From Enterococcus malodoratus ATCC 43197 (GTDB lineage: Bacteria > Bacillota > Bacilli > Lactobacillales > Enterococcaceae), in NCBI RefSeq assembly GCF_000407185.1, contig NZ_KE136483.1:992001-1056000 (forward strand): DNA of 64,000 bases, in the 5' to 3' direction. The position numbers and the translations under genes were made by a program. Below, one piece after another: positions 1 through 7,849 of the stretch; the stretch's first letter is position 1, and each line of letters opens with the position of its first letter. The notes under the pieces were generated by a model. The model saw only the letters and a list, made by a program, of their open reading frames with translations, had not been told where the DNA came from and made no database searches.

Positions 1-24
1 GTCAGATTTTCTGACGGATTTTTT
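1..24 (+). terminator. Rho-independent terminator of an upstream gene
   Basis: A 6-bp stem (GTCAGA/TCTGAC) with a TTT loop is followed by GGATTTTTT. It lies just past the stop codon of the convergent HAD gene and probably ends a + strand gene left of the window. Confidence 0.6.
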
Positions 25-813
25 CTATTCAGAGATTAAGCCTAGCTCAATACAGGCTTTCCAGATCCCGTCATCAGAGACAGACGCCGTTACATAAGCG
101 GCTTTTTCTTTTAAAGCAGGCGAGGCATTGCCCATCGCTACTGGAAACCCCACTGCATCAAACATTGTAAAATCATTTTCTTCATCACCAAAAGCTAACG
201 CCTGTTCAGCGGTGATGGCCATTTCATCACAAATTCTATGAATTCCCTCTGCCTTTGTTCCTGTTTTCAAATGGATATTCGCTGCAACAGGGGCCACTTT
301 TTCCGCGATTAAGGGAGAATCCGTTCCTAATTTGAAATCAGTTGCTTCATTCCAAGGGACAATCAGTTGAAGAACATTTTTAGGTAATGGCTCACCTGTC
401 TTCAAAAAGGTTTTATCCGCGGGATGATCTCCATGATATTTATTACTCTCGAAACAATAGATTGTTTGCGATGTTTCAATTAAAAATTCAATCTTTTGTT
501 CATGCAAATGGTCAACTAGTTTTTTCAGCATAGTAGGCGGAATAATATTCTGATGAATCATCTGTCCATGATAGTGTACGCAGTTACCATTAGATGAAAT
601 AATACTGTTTACACCCAAAATTTCTGCTAATCCTGTTAAGGTTTGATAATGGCGCCCCGATGCAATAACAGGCTCGATATTATTTTCTTTTAGTTTTCGT
701 AAAGCTCGTTTTGCTGAATCAGGCACCCGTTCAGCAAATGATAAATGGTGCGGTAGTTGATTATCAGCCAAAGTGCCATCAATATCAAAAAAAGCCACGC
801 GGTAATTTTCCAT
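25..813 (-). CDS. Cof-type HAD-superfamily sugar-phosphate phosphatase
   Basis: A 262-residue cytoplasmic hydrolase of the Cof/YidA type. HAD motif I (FFDIDGTLAD) carries the nucleophile Asp10 and the acid/base Asp12. Motif II is SGR near residue 52, and motif IV is GDEEND at 209-214, the Mg2+ site. The stretch between motifs II and IV has the length of a C2-type cap domain. Such enzymes dephosphorylate sugar phosphates, nucleotides or flavin intermediates, so the exact substrate cannot be read from sequence. The ATG start is preceded by AGGGGTG. It is divergent from the kinase-like gene that follows and appears monocistronic. Confidence 0.85.
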   Translation of the reverse strand: MENYRVAFFDIDGTLADNQLPHHLSFAERVPDSAKRALRKLKENNIEPVIASGRHYQTLTGLAEILGVNSIISSNGNCVHYHGQMIHQNIIPPTMLKKLVDHLHEQKIEFLIETSQTIYCFESNKYHGDHPADKTFLKTGEPLPKNVLQLIVPWNEATDFKLGTDSPLIAEKVAPVAANIHLKTGTKAEGIHRICDEMAITAEQALAFGDEENDFTMFDAVGFPVAMGNASPALKEKAAYVTASVSDDGIWKACIELGLISE

Positions 814-944
814 TTTAACACCCCTAAGTGAATTCGATTACACCAATTATAAAAGAAAATGTCCGAAACATCACCACTATTTTGTAATTATATGTCTGTG
901 ATATGAGACAATAAGTAGTAGATTCAACTGAAAGGATGAAAAGA

Positions 945-1466
945 ATGATCATAATACTTACTGGAGCATCTCACACGGGAAAAACGGTGTTGGCTCAAAG
1001 ACTGCTAGAAAAATATCAATACCCTTATTTGTCGATTGATCATTTAAAAATGGGGCTGATCAGGAGCGGTCAAACGAGCTTAACACCTTCAGATGATGAT
1101 ATGTTGACGCCATATTTGTGGGGGATTGTAAAAGAGATTATTAAAACAGCGATTGAGAACCAGCAAAATTTGATTATTGAGGGCGTCTACGTGCCCTTCG
1201 ATTGGCAGTTATCTTTTAGTCAAAAATATTTGGAGCATATTCACTATTGCTGTCTGATTATGACCAAGGAATATATTCGGGAAAATTTTCAAGAGATTAA
1301 GAAATTTGCGAATGCCATAGAACAAAGAATTGACGACTCAGATCTCTCAGAAGGATCGATGATTGATGAGAACGTTAAAAATTTTGAGATGTGTAAAAAA
1401 TATCATTGCCATTATCTTTTGATTAAGGATAAATATGAAGTTGAATTGAGTAGAGTCTTGGGCTAA
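945..1466 (+). CDS. P-loop kinase-like protein, function unknown
   Basis: A 173-residue protein with a Walker A motif GASHTGKT at residues 7-14 and a region suited to a lid (around PSDDDMLTPYLWG). This suits small-molecule kinases of the adenylate/shikimate/2-phosphoglycerate kinase-like P-loop group. A putative Walker B-like strand, NLIIEGVYVP, sits mid-protein. I chose the second ATG because AAAGGA lies 8 nt upstream of it; the ATG at 936 overlaps that site. It lies 78 nt before the LacI-type regulator and may be co-transcribed with it. The substrate is not recognisable. Confidence 0.7.
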   Translation: MIIILTGASHTGKTVLAQRLLEKYQYPYLSIDHLKMGLIRSGQTSLTPSDDDMLTPYLWGIVKEIIKTAIENQQNLIIEGVYVPFDWQLSFSQKYLEHIHYCCLIMTKEYIRENFQEIKKFANAIEQRIDDSDLSEGSMIDENVKNFEMCKKYHCHYLLIKDKYEVELSRVLG

Positions 1467-1544
1467 AAGATCGTGCTGCTGAGTTACTTTCAAAACGTCA
1501 TAAAGTTCGCTACAATAATAAAAAAGATAGTTGGAGAAGAAAAT

Positions 1545-2531
1545 ATGAAAAAAATTACAATCAAAGAGGTTGCTGAAGAAGCGGGCGTTTCAAAAACAAC
1601 AATCTCACGATTTTTAAACAATAATTATGGCAACATGTCTAAAGAAACGAAAGCCAAGATTGCAGAAGTAATCGAGCGATTGAATTATCGTCCCAGTAAA
1701 CAGGCACAAGCTTTGAAATCAAAGCACAGTTACTTGATTGGCGTGGTGGTTGCGGATATTTCCAACATGTATTCTTCATTGCTGCTAAAAGGGATTGGAC
1801 AGGTGTTAGAACAAAGTGGTTATCAAATGATCATCATGGATGCCGCTAACTCGATTATGCAAGAAAAAGATCTACTGGAAAAACTACTAGATCAAAGTGT
1901 CGAGGGTATTATTTTGCAGCCTTCATCACGACAATCAGAAAACTATGAGTTTATTTCAGAACGCAATATTCCGCTTTTGTTGGTCGATCGTCAAACAGAA
2001 CCTGAACGCTGGTCTTCCGTATTGACGAACAATGTCGCTTCAACAAAAACGGTTCTAGAGAAGGCGCTTGAAAAAGGGTATGAACAAGTAGTAGTCGTCA
2101 GTGAACCGATCAAAGATGTCAGTACTCGTGGATTAAGATATACAACGGCAGAGAAGGTCGTGAGAGAAGCGAGAAAAGATTGTCGATTGGTAGAAATTGA
2201 TCAAGACAATCAGCTTAATGATATTTTGGAGGAAATTCGTGCCGAACACAAACGAACGTTACTATTCGCGTCAAATGGTCGAATGTTAATGGATGTTTTG
2301 ACGTGGTTGATTCATGAGAAAATTGAGATACCTAATGAAATTGGAGTGACAGGTTTTGATGATTGGAATTTGACTGAATTAGTCGGACCGGGGATTACTA
2401 GTATTGAGCAGCCCTCAAAAAAAATTGGAAAAGTTGCGGCTGAACAATTATTGAAGCTGATGACTTCAGAAGCAAACCCGATTCAAGAAAATATTGTACC
2501 ATCGACTGTTCAATGGCGTAAATCTGTTTAA
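1545..2531 (+). CDS. LacI/GalR-family regulator, probable KdgR-type repressor of the next operon
   Basis: A 328-residue regulator. The N-terminal helix-turn-helix is at residues 4-25 (TIKEVAEEAGVSKTTISRFL), followed by the hinge typical of LacI proteins and a periplasmic-binding-protein-like effector domain (IGVVVADISN onward, ending in the GVTGFDDW and ITSIEQPSKKIG motifs). A longer reading exists upstream, but GGAGAAG sits right before the ATG at 1545. The operon behind it starts with two copies of a GAAACCGGTT box, the kind of site LacI proteins bind. By neighbourhood it probably senses 2-keto-3-deoxygluconate or a related intermediate; that is inference. Confidence 0.85.
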   Translation: MKKITIKEVAEEAGVSKTTISRFLNNNYGNMSKETKAKIAEVIERLNYRPSKQAQALKSKHSYLIGVVVADISNMYSSLLLKGIGQVLEQSGYQMIIMDAANSIMQEKDLLEKLLDQSVEGIILQPSSRQSENYEFISERNIPLLLVDRQTEPERWSSVLTNNVASTKTVLEKALEKGYEQVVVVSEPIKDVSTRGLRYTTAEKVVREARKDCRLVEIDQDNQLNDILEEIRAEHKRTLLFASNGRMLMDVLTWLIHEKIEIPNEIGVTGFDDWNLTELVGPGITSIEQPSKKIGKVAAEQLLKLMTSEANPIQENIVPSTVQWRKSV

Positions 2532-2565
2532 TGTAGTTATTTTTTTAAAATATTTTATAGTGATT

Positions 2566-2608
2566 AAGCCCGTTTGGAAACCGATTTCCAAGCGAGGCTT
2601 TTTATTTT
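2566..2608 (+). terminator. Terminator of the LacI-family gene
   Basis: The inverted repeat TTGGAAA/TTTCCAA around CCGA, inside an outer GCC/GGC pair, is followed by TTTTTATTTT. Confidence 0.7.
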
Positions 2609-2635
2609 GACAGACAATAAGATGTTTTTTAATAA

Positions 2636-2649
2636 TGAAAGCGTTGACA
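2636..2649 (+). promoter_or_regulatory. Catabolite response element (cre)
   Basis: TGAAAGCGTTGACA fits all 14 positions of the Gram-positive cre consensus TGWAANCGNTNWCA. It overlaps the -35 box of the sugar-acid operon promoter, so CcpA binding would block transcription when preferred sugars are present. Confidence 0.75.
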
Positions 2650-2695
2650 AATTATAGAAACCGGTTTACCATATGTGTATAGAAACCGGTTAACC
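2644..2695 (+). promoter_or_regulatory. Promoter with two LacI-type operator boxes
   Basis: TTGACA (2644-2649) is followed after 17 nt by TACCAT (2667-2672). Two near-identical boxes, GAAACCGGTTTACC (2657-2670) and GAAACCGGTTAACC (2682-2695), are 25 bp apart, one overlapping the -10 and one just downstream. The upstream LacI-family protein is the natural candidate to bind them. Confidence 0.7.
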
Positions 2696-2715
2696 AATTG
2701 AAAGGACGCGATTTT

Positions 2716-3453
2716 ATGAAGAATGGAAGACTAGTGCTTAACTTTTTAGTATATGCGGATAGAGTAGCAAATGGAGAATTGCAAGGAGAGCTATTACAAG
2801 AAATAGCCGATTTAGGTTTTACTCAAGTAGAAATAAGAAGAGAGTATTTCCAAAATATTGATGAAGAGATACCTGTTATTAAATCCGAGGCAGAACGCTT
2901 ACAGATGAAGTTGTTTTACAGTGTTCCAGATGAAGTTTATGTCGATGGAAAGATCAATCCTAAGTTGGGACAGTATTTAACAGAAGCACAACAAATGGGT
3001 GTTAAACATATCAAATGGAATACAGGCGATTTTAATGGCGATCTTCACGAAGAAGAATTGAAAGCGCTTCTTGATAAGGAAGTAGAGATTTCCATCGAAA
3101 ACGACCAGACTCAAACATCTGGGACGATCAAAGCGATTGATTCTTATATGAAGGCGATTAAAAAGGCCGGTGTGAATATTGGTTATGTTTACGACCTTGG
3201 TAATTGGCGTTTTGTTGGCGAAGACGAACTAGAGGCGGCTGAATTATTAAAAGATTATGTTCATTATATTCACGTGAAAGACGTTCGGTATGAAGATAAA
3301 AAACCAGTAGCAGCCGGACTCGATCATGGCGAAATTAACTGGCGCAAAGTTTTGCAGCTTCTTCCGCAAGACGTGCCAGTGGCAATTGAATATCCGACAA
3401 CAGCAAATACTGAAATTCTAGAAGCTAAAAAATTATTGGAGGCTGAAATCTAA
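2716..3453 (+). CDS. Sugar-phosphate isomerase/epimerase-like TIM-barrel protein
   Basis: A 245-residue member of the xylose-isomerase-like (AP endonuclease 2) TIM-barrel superfamily. The usual metal ligands can be traced: Glu in ISIEND, Asp in VYDLGN, His in HIHVKD and Glu in AIEYPT. It is first gene of the operon and overlaps the stop of the next gene's neighbour by TAATG spacing, so the genes are translationally coupled. The ATG at 2716 has AAAGGA at the right distance; an in-frame TTG at 2698 does not. It probably isomerises the imported sugar acid or an early intermediate. The substrate is unknown. Confidence 0.75.
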   Translation: MKNGRLVLNFLVYADRVANGELQGELLQEIADLGFTQVEIRREYFQNIDEEIPVIKSEAERLQMKLFYSVPDEVYVDGKINPKLGQYLTEAQQMGVKHIKWNTGDFNGDLHEEELKALLDKEVEISIENDQTQTSGTIKAIDSYMKAIKKAGVNIGYVYDLGNWRFVGEDELEAAELLKDYVHYIHVKDVRYEDKKPVAAGLDHGEINWRKVLQLLPQDVPVAIEYPTTANTEILEAKKLLEAEI

Positions 3454-3698
3454 TGACTGAACAACAAACAAAAATCGATCCAGAAAAATTTGCTTATCAT
3501 TTTATGGAAACGATTCATCGTCCCGAAATCGATAAAGAAAATATGGAGAGTGCCGCAAAAGAAGCATTAGCAGCATATCTAACTGGCTATTATTTGATCC
3601 AAAAGTTCAATCACTTGGAAAATGATTTCTTTGTTGAAGATCATGCGAAACCAATTTCAAAATATCAACGTATTTTAAGCGAGTTAAACAAATACTAG
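3453..3698 (+). CDS. Conserved-looking small protein of the sugar-acid operon, function unknown
   Basis: An 81-residue soluble protein, mostly helical by composition, with no motif I recognise and no signal or membrane segment. Its ATG overlaps the last base of the preceding stop (TAATG) and GGAGG lies inside the preceding gene, so it is clearly translated as part of the operon. Its place between an isomerase and a permease suggests an accessory subunit, but nothing in the sequence shows what it does. Confidence 0.7.
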   Translation: MTEQQTKIDPEKFAYHFMETIHRPEIDKENMESAAKEALAAYLTGYYLIQKFNHLENDFFVEDHAKPISKYQRILSELNKY

Positions 3699-3711
3699 GA
3701 GGCGAACAAAC

Positions 3712-4983
3712 ATGGGTAGCGCAATAACAGGAATACTCTTGGCCGTAACCTTTATCATCTTTGTTCTGTATGCCATGAAGGGCGGAAACTTAACAGTCGG
3801 ATTCTTCGTAATGGCAATCTTGTGGACGATCATCGGAATGGTTCCATTCAACACAGCAGTAAAAGAGATATTTACTGAACCCGTATTGAATTATGGAAAG
3901 ACCGCCGCATATATTATTTTCGGGTCTTGGTTCGGCCGAGTCTTGGTTGATACGGGAATTGCCGGAAGTATCAGCCGACGAACAGAAAAGGTCGGAAAGA
4001 AGAGTCCGGTTCTAGCGACGATTTTAATCGCTCTTGTAATCGCTTTAATTTTCACGAGTTCATATGGTGTTGGTTCTGCCATCGCTGTAGGTGTCATTCT
4101 GTTTCCAATCATGTTTTCGATCGGCGTACCAAAAAATATCGCCGTATCCATTTTTACAATCGCGATAGGAGCGGCAATGTACGTCAATAATGTATTGTTC
4201 GTTCAATTTCAAGTGTTCTTTCCAAAAGTGGAGTGGGGACCTCATTACCAACGCTTTGGTTTTGTCGCCATGGGCGTACAGATGGTGATTCTGATTCTCT
4301 TCATTCTATTTAATGCGAAGAAAATTCGTAATGGAAAACCAGAAATTGTCGAGAGCGACACAAAAGAAGAGGTAGTAGAAGTTCCAGTTTGGACGTATAT
4401 CTTGCCAGTCATGCCCGTGGCCTTGAGTATTTTTGCCAAATGGGATGCTGTCCCAGCGCTCTTACTATCAACTATTATCGCTTTTGCGGCAACTGGAAAT
4501 ATGAAGCGGTACAGCAAGTTTGTCACTATGATGAATGAAACCGCTAAACATGCGATTAGCGATATCGCTGGCTTACTGATCATGTTGTTCGTCTTGACGA
4601 TGTTCCAATCAGCAGCCGTTCATGCGATGTCGGGCTTTACTAGTGTCTTCCAAGAAATCATCCCAAGCAGCAAACTGGTTCTAATTATCATCGTTGCCAT
4701 CATCGCACCATTGTCATACTTCCGTGGTCCATTGATGCTGTATGGCGCAGGCGCTGCGACCGCGGCGATCTTAGTCGGAACTGGAATGTTTGATCAGTAT
4801 TTCCTATACGGTTTGCTCGTTGTGCCATCCATGATGGGTGTATCCGCTTGTATCACGCAGTCGTGGAATTTGTGGTCTGTGCAATATGCGGGACTGGATA
4901 CAAAAACGTTCCTAATAACTGGTCTGCCATGGGCGTGGGCCGCTACTGTTTTGAATCTAATCGTTGCCTATATATTACTTTAA
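3712..4983 (+). CDS. Permease of the ion-transporter/GntP-like superfamily, probable sugar-acid importer
   Basis: A 423-residue integral membrane protein with about 11-12 hydrophobic segments and a charged cytoplasmic loop near residues 205-225 (rich in E, K and D). Glycine/serine-rich re-entrant-like stretches (TSSYGVGSAIAVG, SYFRGPLMLYGAGAA) are typical of IT-superfamily carriers such as GntP and CitMHS proteins. AGGAGG precedes the ATG by 8 nt. Given the KDG kinase and KDPG aldolase downstream, the likely cargo is 2-keto-3-deoxygluconate or a uronate-derived acid, taken up by ion symport. That assignment is contextual. Confidence 0.75.
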   Translation: MGSAITGILLAVTFIIFVLYAMKGGNLTVGFFVMAILWTIIGMVPFNTAVKEIFTEPVLNYGKTAAYIIFGSWFGRVLVDTGIAGSISRRTEKVGKKSPVLATILIALVIALIFTSSYGVGSAIAVGVILFPIMFSIGVPKNIAVSIFTIAIGAAMYVNNVLFVQFQVFFPKVEWGPHYQRFGFVAMGVQMVILILFILFNAKKIRNGKPEIVESDTKEEVVEVPVWTYILPVMPVALSIFAKWDAVPALLLSTIIAFAATGNMKRYSKFVTMMNETAKHAISDIAGLLIMLFVLTMFQSAAVHAMSGFTSVFQEIIPSSKLVLIIIVAIIAPLSYFRGPLMLYGAGAATAAILVGTGMFDQYFLYGLLVVPSMMGVSACITQSWNLWSVQYAGLDTKTFLITGLPWAWAATVLNLIVAYILL

Positions 4984-5002
4984 AAGAAAAGAGGAAATGA
5001 AC

Positions 5003-5965
5003 ATGAGTGAATTTTTAACTATTGGTGAACCAATTGCGTTGTTTGGATCAGAAGAAGTGGATAAGTCTTTAAAAGATGCTTTACATTTTCAAAAATTTTT
5101 GGCAGGTGCTGAGGTTAATGTGGCTGTTGGTGTCTCACGTTTAGGGCACTCCAGTGAGTATATTACTCAAGTTGGGAAAGATCCTTTTGGTGAATTTATT
5201 ATCGATCGCTTACATGAAAATAAAATAGGAACAGATTACATTTCGGAAACGGCGGATTTTTGGACCGCTTTTCAATTGAAGGATCGGGTTAGTCAAGGCG
5301 ATCCAAGTATTTTCTACTTCCGCAAGGGTTCAGCTGCGACACATTTTGATCAGTCTATTCTAGATGAAATTGATTTTTCAGAAGTGAAAATGGTTCATTT
5401 GTCAGGGATCTTCCCAGCTATTTCCCCAACAGCTCAGGCCGCTTTCCGTTACTTGATTAGCTTATTAGAGAAAAATCATATCCGTACGACGTTCGATCCA
5501 AACTTGCGCCCGCAGCTTTGGGCGAGTCAAGAGGAAATGGTAGAGACAATTAACGATCTAGCTTCTCATGCTGAGATCGTATTGCCGGGAATCAACGAAG
5601 GTGAAATTTTAATGGGCAGTCGTGAACCTGAAGGGATTGCGGATTTTTATTTGACTAATGGTGAGGCGACCCAAACAGTTATTGTTAAGTTAGGAACAGA
5701 AGGTGCGTATGTAAAACAAAAAGACGGTTCTAGTTTCACTGTGCCGGGCTTTAAAGTAGCAGAAGTCGTGGACACTGTTGGTGCTGGCGATGGCTTTGCA
5801 GTTGGATTAATCACTGCTTTAATAGAAGAAAAATCGTTAAAAGAAGCAGTAATTCGAGCAAATGCGATCGGCGCGCTAGCAGTTCAATCACCTGGTGATA
5901 ACGATGGGTATCCAACTCCGCAAGAACTAGAAGAATTTTTACAAAAACAGGAAGTGGAAGCATGA
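5003..5965 (+). CDS. kdgK: 2-keto-3-deoxygluconate kinase (PfkB/ribokinase family)
   Basis: A 320-residue PfkB-family sugar kinase. The C-terminal signature DTVGAGDGF (257-265) holds the catalytic Asp, and the N-terminal GAEVNVAVGVSRLG element matches PfkB signature 1. It would phosphorylate KDG to KDPG using ATP, feeding the aldolase encoded four genes on. Two ATGs lie 6 nt apart; the second (5003) sits 7 nt after AGAGGA and is preferred. Its stop overlaps the next ATG (ATGA). KDG specificity rests on the partner aldolase; other 2-keto sugar acids are possible. Confidence 0.8.
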   Translation: MSEFLTIGEPIALFGSEEVDKSLKDALHFQKFLAGAEVNVAVGVSRLGHSSEYITQVGKDPFGEFIIDRLHENKIGTDYISETADFWTAFQLKDRVSQGDPSIFYFRKGSAATHFDQSILDEIDFSEVKMVHLSGIFPAISPTAQAAFRYLISLLEKNHIRTTFDPNLRPQLWASQEEMVETINDLASHAEIVLPGINEGEILMGSREPEGIADFYLTNGEATQTVIVKLGTEGAYVKQKDGSSFTVPGFKVAEVVDTVGAGDGFAVGLITALIEEKSLKEAVIRANAIGALAVQSPGDNDGYPTPQELEEFLQKQEVEA

Positions 5966-6588
5966 AATTACAGACAGCAATTGATCGGGTTTCGTTAGAG
6001 GATGCGATTGCTCTAGCCAAACAATTGGATGGAAAAACCGATATTTTAGAAATGGGTACGTCCTTGGTTAAGGACTATGGTAACTTAGCAATTGAAAAAT
6101 TGAGAGAGGTCTTACCGCAGACTAGCCTACTAGTTGACAGCAAAACGATCGACGAAGGTGCCTATGAGTTTAGCCAAGCTTTTCGTTACGGGGGAGATAT
6201 CGTCACCGCAATGGGCGCAGCTTCGGTAGATACCTTGCAAGCCTGCTATGATGTCGCACAAAAAGAAAACAAAACAATGATGATTGATCTTCTGGAAGTC
6301 TCGGATGAAAAAATTGAGCAGATCAAGCTATTCCCAGATGCAATCTATGCGTTGCATCATTCTGTAGATCGCAAAGATCATTTCGATGCAGCTGCAAGTG
6401 TGGAATCTTTTCGTCAAAAACATCCCGAAATTAAACGTTTAGCGATTGCGGGCGGGATCGATCTGAGACAGGCGCAGCTTTTGGCAGAACAAGGAATTAT
6501 TGAAGTGGTCATCGTAGGATCAAAAATTGCGAAAGCAGAAAATCCTTTACAAGCAGTAAATGAATTTATGGGGGCTGTACACAAATGA
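5962..6588 (+). CDS. hxlA: 3-hexulose-6-phosphate synthase-like protein (OMP decarboxylase superfamily)
   Basis: A 208-residue TIM-barrel protein. The family's metal and catalytic residues are visible: Asp8 (TAID), Glu30 (LEMG), and Asp59-x-Lys61-x-x-Asp64 (DSKTID). HPS condenses formaldehyde with ribulose 5-phosphate, or runs backwards to supply ribulose 5-phosphate from hexulose. The closest alternative is 3-keto-L-gulonate-6-phosphate decarboxylase, of which a clear example lies 6 kb downstream. The immediate partnership with a SIS-domain hexuloisomerase favours HPS. Both its ends overlap neighbouring genes by 4 nt, a sign of tight coupling. Confidence 0.75.
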   Translation: MKLQTAIDRVSLEDAIALAKQLDGKTDILEMGTSLVKDYGNLAIEKLREVLPQTSLLVDSKTIDEGAYEFSQAFRYGGDIVTAMGAASVDTLQACYDVAQKENKTMMIDLLEVSDEKIEQIKLFPDAIYALHHSVDRKDHFDAAASVESFRQKHPEIKRLAIAGGIDLRQAQLLAEQGIIEVVIVGSKIAKAENPLQAVNEFMGAVHK

Positions 6589-7127
6589 AAACAATCGAAA
6601 CGATTATGCAAGAAATTAATCAAGTAATGGGACTGGTAGATGAGCAGGAACTAGATCAAGCTCTGCCTCTGTTCCAAAAAGATAAACGAATCTTTGTGAT
6701 TGGTGCGGGCCGCAGCGGGTTTCAAGCGAAGGGATTTGCGATGCGTTTGATGCACATTGGTTACACTGATTATGTTATGGGGGAAACAATCACTCCTTCA
6801 ATCCAAAAGGGTGATACATGGGTCGCGATTTCCGGTTCGGGAACGACGAAAGGGATTGTTGCTGACACTGAGGCGGCAAAAAAACTTGGTCTGGATATTA
6901 TCGCATTGACTAGTGATAAACAATCACCGTTGGCTAAATTGGCGGACCAAGTAATTGTTGTGCCGGGTGCAACTAAAACTGGAGCAGGAATAAAATCCGT
7001 ACAACTGTTATCAAGCTTATTTGATCAAACCGTGCATATTACCTTAGATGCACTAACTTTGAAACTTGCGCAACGAGATCAAACATCAAATGAAGATGCT
7101 CTTCATGAGCACGTAAATGTGGAGTAG
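6585..7127 (+). CDS. hxlB: 6-phospho-3-hexuloisomerase (SIS domain)
   Basis: A 180-residue single SIS-domain protein, the usual PHI length. The phosphosugar-binding segments VIGAGRSGFQAKGFAMRL (about 37-54) and AISGSGTT are plain. PHI interconverts 3-hexulose 6-phosphate and fructose 6-phosphate and works with the synthase encoded just upstream, with which it overlaps by ATGA. Together they link pentose phosphates to fructose 6-phosphate. Their presence inside a KDG-degradation operon is unusual. Confidence 0.8.
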   Translation: MKTIETIMQEINQVMGLVDEQELDQALPLFQKDKRIFVIGAGRSGFQAKGFAMRLMHIGYTDYVMGETITPSIQKGDTWVAISGSGTTKGIVADTEAAKKLGLDIIALTSDKQSPLAKLADQVIVVPGATKTGAGIKSVQLLSSLFDQTVHITLDALTLKLAQRDQTSNEDALHEHVNVE

Positions 7128-7137
7128 GTGAAAAAGG

Positions 7138-7776
7138 ATGAAGAAAATCGATACATTAATTCGGTTAGAAAATGCTGGAATAGTTGCCGTTGTTAGAGAA
7201 AAATCTAGTAAACATGCGTATGAGGCATCAAAGGCTGTGATTGCCGGCGGGATCAAAGGCATTGAAGTGACCTTTTCTGTACCAAATGCAGACCAAGTGA
7301 TTGCTGATTTAAGAAAAGAATATAAGCAGGATGTGAGTGTGATCATCGGTGCTGGGACAGTATTGGATTCAGTCACAGCCCGTTTGGCAATAATAGCTGG
7401 GTCGGAGTTCATTGTCAGTCCCTGTTTCGATCAAAAGACGGCAGAACTTTGTAATTTATATCAGGTTCCTTATATACCAGGATGTATGACAATTACAGAA
7501 ATGCAGCAGGCAATGAAAAGCGGCGCTGATATCGTTAAATTGTTCCCTGCCAATAATTTTACACCGCAAATGATCAAAGCTGCGAAAGCGCCATTGCCGC
7601 AAGTCAATATTATGCCAACTGGCGGGATCAACTTAGATAATTTGACAGAATGGAAACAGGCAGGCGCCATTGCCGCAGGTGTAGGCGGAAATTTATTCAA
7701 GGGTGTAGCACACGAAGATTTTGATTTGGTTACACAAACAGCAAGAGAATATGTAAAAGTATGGCAGAATAATTAA
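7138..7776 (+). CDS. 2-keto-3-deoxy-6-phosphogluconate aldolase
   Basis: A 212-residue class I KDPG/KHG aldolase (Eda/KdgA family). The Schiff-base lysine is Lys134 in DIVKLFPA, and Glu43 in GIEVTF is the proton-transfer residue. It splits KDPG into pyruvate and glyceraldehyde 3-phosphate, the last step of the pathway begun by the kinase in this operon. GGTGAAAAAGG precedes the ATG by a few bases. It is the final gene before a strong terminator. Confidence 0.85.
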   Translation: MKKIDTLIRLENAGIVAVVREKSSKHAYEASKAVIAGGIKGIEVTFSVPNADQVIADLRKEYKQDVSVIIGAGTVLDSVTARLAIIAGSEFIVSPCFDQKTAELCNLYQVPYIPGCMTITEMQQAMKSGADIVKLFPANNFTPQMIKAAKAPLPQVNIMPTGGINLDNLTEWKQAGAIAAGVGGNLFKGVAHEDFDLVTQTAREYVKVWQNN

Positions 7777-7804
7777 TCAGAGACAATCAAGCTGAAAGTA
7801 AAGA

Positions 7805-7849
7805 AGTGAGAACCCGATTCTATGTTGGAATCAAGTTCTCACTTTTTTT
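7805..7849. terminator. Bidirectional terminator between convergent genes
   Basis: The arms AGTGAGAAC and GTTCTCACT are perfect complements with a 21-nt middle that itself pairs (GATTC/GAATC). T-runs occur on both strands. It ends the sugar-acid operon and the convergent DeoR-type gene. Confidence 0.75.

Noticed and set aside
936-944. Earlier ATG for the P-loop protein
   Set aside because: The ATG at 936 lies inside the AAAGGATG ribosome binding site of the next ATG.
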